Below the pieces are notes generated by a model. The model searched no databases. It had not been told where the DNA came from and saw nothing but the letters and a program-made list of their open reading frames with translations. Below are positions 40,890 to 49,440 of a stretch of DNA of 55,737 nt, one piece after another. Every line of letters begins with the position of its first letter. Position 1 is the stretch's first letter. The DNA comes from Salinispora pacifica CNR114 (GTDB lineage: Bacteria > Actinomycetota > Actinomycetes > Mycobacteriales > Micromonosporaceae): the NCBI RefSeq assembly GCF_000514775.1, contig NZ_AZWO01000034.1:1-55737 (forward strand), written 5' to 3'. The translations under genes and the position numbers were made by a program.

Positions 40890-42305
40890 GTGCCCGAGGC
40901 ACAAGCCGGCAGCTGCCGGCACGAACGAGGCCACATCACCGACTCCCGGTTCTACGGCAACCGCTACGCCACTCCGGCGTCTCGGCGGATCTTCTGCGAC
41001 ACCTGTCGGCACCAGCGGTGGCTCGACATCGAGGCGGCCCTGGCGTTGGCCGAGGCGGAGGTTGACCTGATACCCCGGCGCGTGGCGGACCAGATCGCCA
41101 CCTCGGCGACGCTGTCCAATATCGACCTGGACGAGGTGCAGGCGCAGATCGAGAGCTCAGGGCATTCTCTGGTCGGACTGCTGCGGGTCTTCGAGACCGC
41201 CTGCGGGCCGGAGGCGGGCCAGTTCATCCACTACGGCGCGACCACCCAGGATATTCAGGACACCGGCCAGACGTTGGAGATGCGTGACGTGCTCGACGAG
41301 GTCGAGCCGGCGCTCGACCGGCTGCTCACGCTGTTGGCAGCGCTCTGTGAGCGGCACGCCGGCACGGTCGCCCTCGGTCGCACCCACGCTCAGCCGGCGT
41401 TGCCGATGGGCTTCGGGCTGAAGCTGTCGAGCTGGCTGGACGAGCTGCTGCGGCATCGCGAGCGGCTGGACCAGATGCGGGAGCGGATCCTCGTGGTGCA
41501 GCTGTTCGGCGGCTCGGGCACCATGGCCGCGTTCGGTGACCGCGGCCCGCAACTACTGGAACGGGTGGCAGCCCGACTCGGGCTGCGTGTCCCGGCGGTC
41601 GGCTGGCACGTGGCCCGTGACCGGGTTGTCGAGTTCGTGACCGGGCTGGCCATGCTGACCGGCACGCTCGGGCGGATCGCCGACGAGGTCCGGACGCTGT
41701 CGCGGCCGGAGTTCAACGAGGTACGGGAGGCGTGGCGGCACGGCAAGGTGGGCAGCAGCACAATGCCGCACAAGCGCAATCCGGAACGCTGCGAGCAGGC
41801 CGTGGTGATGGCCCGGCTGGCAGCCGCCCAGTCCGGTCTCGCGCTGGCGGCCATGATCGGTGACCACGAACGCGACTCCCGTTCGTTGCGGCTGGAGTGG
41901 GCGTGCGTGCCCGATGTCTCCCACTACTGTCTCGCCGCGTTGGCGATGGTCCTGGAGAGCGTCGAAGGCCTGACCATCAACACCGACCGTCTGGAGCGCA
42001 ACGTTGTCGCGGTGGCCGACCAGGTCATGTCGGAGCGGCTAATGCTGGTGTTGGGCCGTCAGTTCGGCAAGCAACATGCGCACGAACTCGTATATCAGAT
42101 TACCCAGGAGGCGTTCCAGCAGGGTCGGCGGGTGCGCGACCTGCTCGCCGAGCGCCCCGACCTGATCAGCGCCATGGCACCAACCACGATCGAGGAAGTA
42201 TGCGACCCGGGGTCGTACCTCGGCGCGTCCGCCGAGTTGACTATGCGGACGGTCGACGAGGCGCGAAAGCGGTTGGGCCCGCAGCGCACGGGCTCGTCGG
42301 CGTGA
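40890..42305 (+). CDS. Fumarase/aspartase-superfamily lyase (adenylosuccinate-lyase-like)
   Basis: This 471-residue protein has the superfamily's three conserved regions: C1 around HYGATTQDIQDTGQT and GRTHAQPALPMGFG, and C3 GSSTMPHKRNPERCEQ with the catalytic serine loop. The N-terminus (FYGNRYATPASRRIF) and size fit the adenylosuccinate-lyase group, but an actinomycete would have its own purB elsewhere. Relatives in secondary metabolism release fumarate from N-substituted aspartates (for example hydrazinosuccinate derivatives in the fosfazinomycin/kinamycin pathways, nitrosuccinate in the cremeomycin pathway). No aspartate N-oxygenase is visible here. GTG 40890 follows GAGGTAGAG. It is the last gene of the operon. 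Confidence 0.88.
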   Translation: MPEAQAGSCRHERGHITDSRFYGNRYATPASRRIFCDTCRHQRWLDIEAALALAEAEVDLIPRRVADQIATSATLSNIDLDEVQAQIESSGHSLVGLLRVFETACGPEAGQFIHYGATTQDIQDTGQTLEMRDVLDEVEPALDRLLTLLAALCERHAGTVALGRTHAQPALPMGFGLKLSSWLDELLRHRERLDQMRERILVVQLFGGSGTMAAFGDRGPQLLERVAARLGLRVPAVGWHVARDRVVEFVTGLAMLTGTLGRIADEVRTLSRPEFNEVREAWRHGKVGSSTMPHKRNPERCEQAVVMARLAAAQSGLALAAMIGDHERDSRSLRLEWACVPDVSHYCLAALAMVLESVEGLTINTDRLERNVVAVADQVMSERLMLVLGRQFGKQHAHELVYQITQEAFQQGRRVRDLLAERPDLISAMAPTTIEEVCDPGSYLGASAELTMRTVDEARKRLGPQRTGSSA

Positions 42306-42312
42306 CGGCGCG

Positions 42313-42940
42313 CTCAGGCCGTGTATCGGTTGGGGCTGTTGAACCGCAAGGTCATACGTTGACCGGGTGTGGATGACGTGGAGAGGTACTGCCCGGAGGC
42401 GTTCTGGCATCTCGCGCAGCCGTTGCTGCCGCCGCACCCGGAAAGGCACCAAGGCGGCGGCCGGCGGCGGACCGACGACCGGGCGATACTCGCGGCGATC
42501 ATGTATGTCCTGGGCTCCGGCTGCTCGTGGCGCACGCTTCCCGGCTCGTTTCCGGTGCACTGGCGGACCGCGCACCGCCGGTTCGCCGAATGGGTCGAGC
42601 TTGGGGTGATGGCAGCTCTGCACCAGGCGACGCTCGACGTGCTCGGCCTTGCCGCGCAGATCGACTGGTCGCGGGCGAGCATCGACAGTACGCACGTCCG
42701 TCCGCGCGGGAGGGGGACCGGACCGGGCCCAGCCCAGTAGACCGGGGCGGGCCCGACTCCAAGATTCATGCGATCAGCGAACGCGGCGGGCTACCGGTAC
42801 CCGAGCGCAACATCATCCTGCGGATCGCCCGACTTCCCACTTCCTCGGATGCCTGCGCCTGGCCCGCGCTCTAGTCCGCTACCCGGCGCCGACCGGCAAC
42901 AACGTATCGAGCGGCGACAGCCCCAAATGACACAGGGTCT
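42313..42940 (+). mobile_element. Internally deleted IS5-type element
   Basis: Related inverted ends can be read at about 42313-42340 (CCGTGTATCGGTTGGGGCTG) and about 42912-42940 (inverse of CCTGTGTCATTTGGGGCTG). Inside, an orf starts near GTG 42369 (DDVERYCPEAFWHLAQPLLPPHPERHQ; AAIMYVLGSGCSWRTLP; SIDSTHVRPRG) and stops at 42740. The second frame gives GPDSKIHAISERGGLPV and then loses similarity. About 200 bases of the normal element are missing. The element abuts the stop codon of the SDR gene. Confidence 0.75.
42369..42740 (+). pseudogene. IS5-type transposase, N-terminal orf
   Basis: This 123-residue frame carries the DUF4096-type N-terminal domain of two-frame IS5 transposases, including the first catalytic Asp in SRASIDSTHVR. 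In intact elements a frameshift near this stop joins it to the second frame; here the second frame is shortened to about 40 recognisable residues, so no active enzyme can be made. A second, more decayed copy of the same sequence lies at 44920-45085. Confidence 0.8.
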
Positions 42941-43689
42941 CAGCCCCGCCCGGCGATCGCGCCGCCGTTGACCTGCAGGATCTGGCCGGTGACGAAGCCG
43001 GCCGACTCGCTGGCCAGGAAGCCGACGGCTGCGGCGACCTCGCGTACCTCGCCGCCGCGACGCATCGGCGACTGCTGTACGCGGCTAGCGTGGAATCCCG
43101 GCGACATGCGGTCGCCGTAGAACTCGGTATCCGGGATGTAGCCGGGCGCGACGACGTTGACGGTGACGCCTTCCGCCGCGAGCAGGTTGGCCAGCTCGAG
43201 CGACCACGGATGCAGGGCCGCCTTGGCCCCGCCGTACGTGGCAGGGCCGCGGAAGGCCGCGATCGAGGTGACGGTGACGATCCGACCGCCGGGCCGCCGC
43301 AGCGCGGGCAGCAGCGCGTGGGTCAGCAGCGCCGCCGGCAGCACGTTGGCGTCGATATTCGCCCGCCAGTGCTCACCGACCTCGGTCAGGTCCTGCGGCG
43401 GGGCGGGAGCGACGTTGCCGCCGGCGTTGTTGACCAGCACGTCGACGATGGCGCCGCCGTCGGTGATGTCCGCGGCGGCGGCGCGGACCTGCTCGACCTG
43501 GGTGAGGTCGGCCAGTACCGGCCGTACCCGGTGCGCCCCGACATCGGCGTTGATCTGCGCTGCGGCCGCCCGCAACGGCTCCGGCCGGCGGCCGAGGATG
43601 ACGACGTCGGCACCATCGGCGGCCAGCTCCGCTGCCACCGCTCGGCCGATACCGGTTCCGCCTCCCGACACCACCGCCAACCGAGCCAT
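42940..43689 (-). CDS. Short-chain dehydrogenase/reductase
   Basis: This 249-residue classical SDR has the cofactor motif GGGTGIG at the N-terminus, NNAGG, catalytic Ser in TVTSIAAFRG and YGGAK (Tyr-xxx-Lys), and the C-terminal VNGGAIAGRG. The segment DVVILGRRPEPLRAAAAQI with Arg residues after the second strand suggests NADP(H). ATG 43689 has GGGAGGA before it. It is transcribed with or after the SARP gene (about 100-base gap). It may reduce a keto group in the product. Confidence 0.92.
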   Translation of the reverse strand: MARLAVVSGGGTGIGRAVAAELAADGADVVILGRRPEPLRAAAAQINADVGAHRVRPVLADLTQVEQVRAAAADITDGGAIVDVLVNNAGGNVAPAPPQDLTEVGEHWRANIDANVLPAALLTHALLPALRRPGGRIVTVTSIAAFRGPATYGGAKAALHPWSLELANLLAAEGVTVNVVAPGYIPDTEFYGDRMSPGFHASRVQQSPMRRGGEVREVAAAVGFLASESAGFVTGQILQVNGGAIAGRG

Positions 43690-43790
43690 CCGGTCCTCCC
43701 AGGGCCTGTCCGACGCGTGGACGTGTCGATCGTAGCGGCCGGGCGGCTCCGTCGATGTCCTTGTGGCCCGTGCCGCCGGGATGCCGGTAG

Positions 43791-44588
43791 TCAGTCGCCC
43801 CTGCTGAACACCGGCGGGGCGGCCTGCTGGAACAGCAGCGGATCGTGGTCGAGGATCGCCTTCTCGTATCGCCGGAGCACGGGCGAGGTCTCCATACCCA
43901 GCTCGTCGGCGAGGTGACGGCGGAGGTGGCGGTACACCTCGAGTGCCTCGGCTTGGCGCCCGGCGCGGTAGAGCGCGACCATGAGCAGGCTGCACAATTG
44001 CTCGCTGGTAGGGCTCTCGGCCATCAGTCCCATCAGCTCGGGGATAATCCGGGCCTGGTTGCCGTTGCGCAGCTCCCGGTCGTAGAGCAGTTCGAGGGCG
44101 GTGGTCCGGATTTGCCGGTAGCGGGCGGCTGCTGCCTGGCAGATCGCACCACCGGCGAGACCACCGAAGATCGGGCCGCGCCACAGCTCCAGCGCGCTGC
44201 GCAGGTCGCGGATGTCGCGCCTCAGGTCCGTACACGGTCGGTCCTGGATGGTGTTTACGGTGCGTTCGAACGACAACACGTCCACCTCGGACCAGGAAAC
44301 CATCATTCGGTAGCTGGACACAGTGGTGATAAGACGGCTTTCCGGGCGGTCGGGTTCCAGCCGGTGGAGCAATCGTCGAATGCGGCTGACCTGGGCCTGT
44401 AGTGCGTTCTCCATCTTTGCCGGTGGCGTTGGCCCCCACAGCTCCTCGGAGAGGGCTTCGATGGTCACGGGCCGGTTGTCGGCGGCGAGCAGGGCAGCTA
44501 GCAGCGTCTGCTTCATGACCCCGGTGATCCGCTGAACAGTGGTGCGGGTACGGACCTCTATGGTTCCGAGTACCAGGAAACTGGTCAC
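43791..44588 (-). CDS. SARP-family transcriptional activator
   Basis: This 265-residue Streptomyces antibiotic regulatory protein has an N-terminal winged-helix OmpR-like DNA-binding domain (about residues 1-95; RITGVMKQTLLAALLAADNRPVTIEALSEELWG; NALQAQVSRIRRLLHRLEP) followed by the bacterial transcriptional activation domain (ALELWRGPIFGG; ALELLYDRELRNG; LLMVALYRAGRQAEALEVYRHLRRHLADELG). These activators bind 11-bp-period heptamer repeats, and such repeats occur before eight transcription units in this window. It is therefore the likely pathway activator. GTG 44588 has GAAGCAGGAA upstream. Valanimycin's cluster also has a SARP. Confidence 0.93.
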   Translation of the reverse strand: MTSFLVLGTIEVRTRTTVQRITGVMKQTLLAALLAADNRPVTIEALSEELWGPTPPAKMENALQAQVSRIRRLLHRLEPDRPESRLITTVSSYRMMVSWSEVDVLSFERTVNTIQDRPCTDLRRDIRDLRSALELWRGPIFGGLAGGAICQAAAARYRQIRTTALELLYDRELRNGNQARIIPELMGLMAESPTSEQLCSLLMVALYRAGRQAEALEVYRHLRRHLADELGMETSPVLRRYEKAILDHDPLLFQQAAPPVFSRGD

Positions 44589-44919
44589 TTCCTGCTTCTC
44601 CGATCTGGAACGCCGGAAAAATACCGGTCGGATGAATCACGTCCACTCTGGCCGGGTAGATCGCTAATTCTTCCGTGAACGGCCGGTAGCGTTTCAGGAC
44701 ACGCCGATCGCCGACCGCTTGCCTCGCGCGTCTTTGTCCCTGAGGGCCCGTTTGTTACGGGCCGTGATGCCCGAATCGTCACTACGAGGAAGCCCATCGC
44801 CACAATGGAGTTCGAATCCGTCGGATCTCTGAGTAATCCTGTCACAAATAGGAAAGATTATCAATCTAAGATGTCCTGGCGAGTTTCGAAGGCCAAAAGC
44901 GCAGCCAGGGTCCTCCCGT
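44589..44919. other. Upstream region of the SARP gene
   Basis: This stretch of about 330 bases has no gene. It is the promoter side of the activator and includes an AT-rich patch around 44835-44875 (GATAATCTTTCC on the minus strand), unusual in this GC-rich window. No 11-bp SARP repeat is visible, so autoregulation by the same motif is not supported. Confidence 0.5.
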
Positions 44920-45085
44920 TAGACCGTGTGTCATTTGGTGTTGTTGAAGCGCAAGGTCATTAACCGGGTGTGGATGACGTGGAGAAGTACTGCCCCGAGG
45001 CGTTCTGGCATCTCGCACAGCCGTTACTGCCGCCGCACCAGGAAAGGCGCCAAGGCGGCTGGGCGGTGGCCCGATGACCGGGCGA
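44920..45085 (+). pseudogene. Second IS5-type transposase remnant
   Basis: The left end and first 35 codons of the same element type as at 42313 are present (CGTGTGTCATTTGG end; DDVEKYCPEAFWHLAQPLLPPHQERRQGG). The similarity ends in a stop near 45077. It is in the same orientation as the first copy. The two copies bracket the SDR and SARP genes. Confidence 0.75.
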
Positions 45086-45286
45086 TGTACGAACCTGATG
45101 CCACCGAGCGAGGAGCTCGGCACCCCTGGTCACGGCCGCTCATCGACACCAGCTATCTCACCTCAGTGATCAGGATGATCGTGACCAGGATGGCGAGGCT
45201 TTCGGTACCCACAGATCCACCTACTCGCCGCCTACGGCTACGTGTGCCGATCGTTGTAGATCAAGGGACCCTGGGCGACCAGCTAC

Positions 45287-45448
45287 TTATAAGGGGCAGA
45301 GGTGCCGATCAGGCCCGGTGATCAGGGTCGCCTCGTAGACGGAGATGAACAGCTGGATCCGGTCTCGGGTGTTTGGTTTACTCAGCAGCCGGATGACAGA
45401 ATTGTGTGGACCGTTTCGCGCTGGCTGCACGTCCAGCAGGCGTAACAT
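45287..45448 (-). CDS. Short hypothetical protein or gene remnant
   Basis: From ATG 45448 a 53-residue peptide is encoded (LRLLDVQPARNGPHNSVIRLLSKPN; QLFISVYEATLITGPDRHLCPL). The sequence has natural amino-acid composition and looks like the C-terminus of a larger helical protein. Codon bias is weaker than in the neighbours. I do not recognise it. The surrounding 45086-45286 and 45449-45681 hold nothing else I can support. Confidence 0.3.
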   Translation of the reverse strand: MLRLLDVQPARNGPHNSVIRLLSKPNTRDRIQLFISVYEATLITGPDRHLCPL

Positions 45449-45681
45449 CTGATGGCTCAACTACGCGGGAGCGAATTCGGGTCTGGATCGACAGAACGTG
45501 ATCACGAAGTGTCGCTGCCGGGCGGGGATGGATGACCTAGGGGATGCGCCTCGGTGTTGCCGGTGTTTCTGGCAGAGGTAAGCGTATGAGGGACGACAGC
45601 CGTGAGCTGACACACCGGTGGGTGCCTGTCTACTTGGACCGCGACGGTGTGCAGGGCCCCTCTGGGCGCCGCTATCCTGAG

Positions 45682-46458
45682 TTACCTCCATGCGGTTGCG
45701 ACCAGGGTCGAAAGGACCTGTGCGGCGGTGCCGCGCAGGTTGATGGCGGCGATCCGGTCGAGTGGGGTCGGCTGGGGGTTGACCTGGATCACGGTGGCGC
45801 CTGAGCGTGCCGCGATCTGGGGGATCGCGGCGGCCGGGTACACGACGCCGGAGGTGCCGACGGTCAGCAGCACGTCGCAGGCGGTGGCGGCTTCGACCGC
45901 CGCGGTCAACGCGGCCTCGGGCAGTGCCTCACCGAACCACACCACGCCCGGGCGGACGGGCGCCCGGCAGTAGGCGCACCGGGGCGGCGAGATGCGGCGG
46001 CCTTCGTGCGGTTCTGCTGGCTCCCCGTCGGGTGGGTCTGGGAAGGTCGCCGGGTGCGCAGCCGCCGTCCCGCAGCGAGGTGTGAAGAGGCTGCCGTGTA
46101 GGTGGATCACGGCCTGGGTGCCGGCGCGTTCATGCAGGTCGTCGACGTTCTGCGTGATGACGGTACTGCCGGGGATTCGGGATTCGATGGTGGTGATGGC
46201 CAGGTGCCCTGAATTGGGCTCGGCTCGGCGTACCCGGGCGCGTCGCCATTCGTACCAGCCCCAGACCAGGTCCGGGTCGGTGCGGAACGCCTCCGCGGTG
46301 GCGAGTTGCTGGGCGTCGAAACGCGCCCACAGGCCGGTGAGGTCGTCGCGGAAGGTGGGAACGCCGCTCTCTGCTGACATCCCGGCACCAGTGAAGATGA
46401 CGACCCGGCGGGCCTCGCCGAGAAGTTGAGCAGCTCGGTGCGGCAGAACACCTTCCAT
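45682..46458 (-). CDS. SIR2-family NAD-dependent deacylase
   Basis: This 258-residue sirtuin has the NAD-binding GAGMSAESGVPTFRD near residue 22, TQNVDDLHERAG with catalytic His region HLHGSLFTPRC, PGVVWFGE, and the C-terminal VGTSGVVYPAA and VIQVNPQPTPLD. This resembles CobB-type class III enzymes that remove acyl groups from protein lysines. The Zn region has PRC and RCAYC, so the four-Cys pattern is shifted but may still bind zinc. ATG 46458 is chosen; an upstream frame to 46587 looks non-coding. There is no evident functional link to the cluster. Confidence 0.88.
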   Translation of the reverse strand: MEGVLPHRAAQLLGEARRVVIFTGAGMSAESGVPTFRDDLTGLWARFDAQQLATAEAFRTDPDLVWGWYEWRRARVRRAEPNSGHLAITTIESRIPGSTVITQNVDDLHERAGTQAVIHLHGSLFTPRCGTAAAHPATFPDPPDGEPAEPHEGRRISPPRCAYCRAPVRPGVVWFGEALPEAALTAAVEAATACDVLLTVGTSGVVYPAAAIPQIAARSGATVIQVNPQPTPLDRIAAINLRGTAAQVLSTLVATAWR

Positions 46459-46732
46459 GCGAGGAGATCCTGCCACGACGCGGCAGCGCGACGCTTCGGG
46501 CAGGCCACGCGGCGTCTGCGACAGCCGGAAAGCCATAGGGCAGACGATGGACGCAGGTGGTCGTGAAGTGAAGCTGTTCAGGACCACCCTTCGGGCGCCA
46601 CTCGACTCGACAGTTGCGGAGCTCGGTTCAGGATGGATTGGGCTCTGGCGTAGCTCACCGCGGAGGGCTACACTCCGCCGCGATGAATCTTTCTCTCAGA
46701 TTGGGGGTCCGGTTCGCGGAAGGTGAGTGCTG

Positions 46733-48133
46733 ATGCGCTCCCCGGCCGCGACTGCGGATTCCCGCCTCTCTCTCCTGCGCCGGGTGCGCGAGTACGCCGT
46801 GCCACCCTTCATGATCGAAGCCGCGACCGTTCGTCGCCGCGTCGGTGACTGGGCCGGGGCCTGTGCCGCCGCTCGTGTCGACGTTGACCTTGACCTGCGC
46901 GCCGTCGCTCACTGCCACGGCCGTGAGCTGGCCGCCCGGCTCCGGGCTGATCTCCGGCATCTCGCGCCGGACCTGCTGCGCTGGCACATGCCGAGGATCG
47001 CTCCGGACGGGCTGCTGCGCCCGGGCCTGACCGTCTCACTGGCACGGTACGGCCCGGCGGAACACAACGATGCCAAGCAGGTGCACCTCGTCGCCCGAAC
47101 GGCACCGGCCTGGGCGGATGCGGGCCAGCGGATCAGTCTGGCGCTGTGGTGTGGATCCCGCGACGAGGGCGATAGCCCGCATCCGCATGCGCGTCCCGAC
47201 CGTCGATTCCGCCTCGACCTACATCGCCACCTGTGGGACGTCCGGAGCGCCGACGAACTGCGGGTTCGGGCTGGCGCACTGGAGCTGGCCGCCGGCACCG
47301 CCACCGCGATTCGCCTTGATCCGCAATGGGATGCGCTGCGGGAATGCGGTTACGGAGTGCACCGGTGGGCGGCCGAGGCGGCGCTGCTGCTCCATGCCGT
47401 GGGCCAGACCAGCGGCACCGTGGCGGTGCGCCTCGGCCCTCGACGTCGTCTGCTCCTGGACGTCGCTCCGGCCGGCACCGACCGGCGGCCTCCCACGGCG
47501 CGGATCGCCGGGGCGTCGCGGGCTTGTCGGGTCGCCGGGCTGCCGGTGCTGCCCGACGCGGCGACCTGGATGGCGCCGGACCTGGAGCTGCTACGCCACG
47601 GGCTGATCGAGGTCGACCGGCTCCACCCGCTGGTGGCCTCCGCGCTAGCGCCGGGCCATCGGGTGGGCCTCACCCCGGCATCTCCGGACCCGGCGGCAGC
47701 GCCACGTCTCGTGTCCTGCCGGGGCGCCTGGCACCGCATCGGCCTGGTGAACGGGGTGCTCACATCCCTAGACCACGACGGGGCGCAGATCCGCCGGGAG
47801 GAACTGCTGGCCGCGCTGACCGGCACCCCGCTGCCCTGTCTACAGGCAATCGACGAGACACACCGCCGACCGGAGCTTCTTCCCGACATCCGCGCCCGCC
47901 TGGACCACGGGGACACCGCCGGCGCGCTGGCCACCGTCGAGGCCCTACTCGGACCCAACGTGCTCCTCCGCAACGGGAACCTGCGGGAGGAACTGGAGAA
48001 CGCCGCGCTGCGGCGGATCACGTACGGGCTGTTCCGAGCCGGACTGACCGGACACGGACCACCTCCCTCCTTTTGGAACCGGCGGCCCAAGCATGACCGT
48101 CGCCACCACCCACGCCACACGTTCCCCCGCTGA
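46733..48133 (+). CDS. Unrecognised protein encoded before MoxR/VWA genes
   Basis: A protein of about 466 residues starts at ATG 46733 (GTG 46727 is also possible; GGAAGGTGAG lies upstream). It has no obvious catalytic motif. Visible features include SLLRRVREYAVPPFMIEAATVRRRVGDWAGACAAARVDVD near the N-terminus, a HNDAKQVHLVAR segment, and a helical C-terminal part (GDTAGALATVEALLGPNVLLRNGNLREELENAALRRITYGLFRAG). It is followed after 62 bases by MoxR and VWA genes and probably belongs to the same unit. In such modules the extra protein is often the client or regulator; that is inference. Confidence 0.75.
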   Translation: MRSPAATADSRLSLLRRVREYAVPPFMIEAATVRRRVGDWAGACAAARVDVDLDLRAVAHCHGRELAARLRADLRHLAPDLLRWHMPRIAPDGLLRPGLTVSLARYGPAEHNDAKQVHLVARTAPAWADAGQRISLALWCGSRDEGDSPHPHARPDRRFRLDLHRHLWDVRSADELRVRAGALELAAGTATAIRLDPQWDALRECGYGVHRWAAEAALLLHAVGQTSGTVAVRLGPRRRLLLDVAPAGTDRRPPTARIAGASRACRVAGLPVLPDAATWMAPDLELLRHGLIEVDRLHPLVASALAPGHRVGLTPASPDPAAAPRLVSCRGAWHRIGLVNGVLTSLDHDGAQIRREELLAALTGTPLPCLQAIDETHRRPELLPDIRARLDHGDTAGALATVEALLGPNVLLRNGNLREELENAALRRITYGLFRAGLTGHGPPPSFWNRRPKHDRRHHPRHTFPR

Positions 48134-48195
48134 CCAGCGGGCTCTCCCTCGCCCGGCTCCTGGCGGGCCCACCACGACCTCATAGGTGATCTCAG

Positions 48196-49440
48196 ATGCT
48201 ATCCGCCTGTACCTCGATCGACACCGCCCCGGCGCCCCAGCTCGACGTTGCCGCCGACCTACTCGCGCTGCTTTCCCGCACCACCACCGAAACCCGGTCC
48301 GACACCCAGTTGGAGGCCCTGACCCTGGCCGTCGCCGCCGACCTGCCGGTCCTGCTGTGGGGCGAGCCGGGAGTCGGCAAGACCGCCGCGCTGACGCAGC
48401 TCGCCGCATCGCTGAACCTGCCGCTTACGACGGTGATCGCCAGCGTCCATGAGCCGTCCGACTTCTCGGGGCTGCCGGTCATCGGCGACGACCCGGCGAC
48501 CCAGGGCGTTCCGATGGCCCCGCCAGACTGGGCCGTACGTCTGGTACACGCCGGTCGTGGGCTGTTGTTCCTGGACGAACTGTCGACTGCCCCGCCGGCC
48601 GTGCAGGCCGCCCTGCTCCGTCTCGTGCTCGAGCGGCGGATCGGCAGTCTGCGTCTACCCGCCGGGGTACGCATCGTGGCCGCAGCGAATCCACGATCCT
48701 CGGCGACGGACGGCTGGGAGCTGAGCCCACCGCTTGCCAACCGCTTCGTCCACCTGCAGTGGACCCACGACCACGAGGTCGTCGTACGCGGTCTGGGCGG
48801 GACCTGGCCCCGGGGCAAACTGCCCCGGCTCGACCCGGAGCGGCTGCCGGAGGCCGTCACCTTCGCCCGCCGCGCGGTGTGCGGACTCCTGTCGGCCCGC
48901 CCGGGGCTCGTGCACCGTCTACCCACCAGCGAGGCCGGCCGCGGTGGTCCGTGGCCGTCGCCCCGCAGCTGGGAGATGACCCTGCGCCTGATCGCCTTCG
49001 CCGCTGCGGCCGACACCTCCCGGGAGGTGCTGTCGATGCTGGTCAGAGGCGTCGTGGGCGACGGCCCAGGTCTGGAGCTGCTGGCCGGTCTGGACCGGAT
49101 GGACCTTCCCGACCCCGAGGTGCTGCTCGCCGATCCGGCAATCGCCGTCCTGCCCGAGCGCGGCGACCTGCGCCAAGCCGTTCTGGATGCCGTGGTGGAG
49201 GCGGTACGCCGCCGCCCGGAGCGGTCCCGCTGGGAAGCGGCCTGGACCCTGCTGGTCCGGGCCCTGGAGACTGGCGCCCCGGACCTGGTTGTCGTCCCCG
49301 CGTCCACCCTCGCCCGATTGCGCCAGGATGACTGGGACGTGCCCGCGTCCATCGAGCAGCTCACCGGTGTGGTGTCCCTGTCCCGCCGAGCCGACCGTAC
49401 GGCAGCCAGAGTCGCGGCGGTCACGGGGACCGGTCGGTGA
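48196..49440 (+). CDS. MoxR-type AAA+ ATPase
   Basis: This 414-residue AAA+ chaperone-like ATPase has Walker A LLWGEPGVGKTAAL at about residue 55, Walker B in GLLFLDELSTAPPAVQAALLRLVLERRIG, sensor 1 in IVAAANPRSSATDGW, and an Arg-containing lid domain. Enzymes of this type remodel or insert cofactors into partner proteins, usually with a VWA protein encoded next door, as here (GTGA overlap). ATG 48196 is the start. All ATPase motifs are intact. Confidence 0.92.
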   Translation: MLSACTSIDTAPAPQLDVAADLLALLSRTTTETRSDTQLEALTLAVAADLPVLLWGEPGVGKTAALTQLAASLNLPLTTVIASVHEPSDFSGLPVIGDDPATQGVPMAPPDWAVRLVHAGRGLLFLDELSTAPPAVQAALLRLVLERRIGSLRLPAGVRIVAAANPRSSATDGWELSPPLANRFVHLQWTHDHEVVVRGLGGTWPRGKLPRLDPERLPEAVTFARRAVCGLLSARPGLVHRLPTSEAGRGGPWPSPRSWEMTLRLIAFAAAADTSREVLSMLVRGVVGDGPGLELLAGLDRMDLPDPEVLLADPAIAVLPERGDLRQAVLDAVVEAVRRRPERSRWEAAWTLLVRALETGAPDLVVVPASTLARLRQDDWDVPASIEQLTGVVSLSRRADRTAARVAAVTGTGR

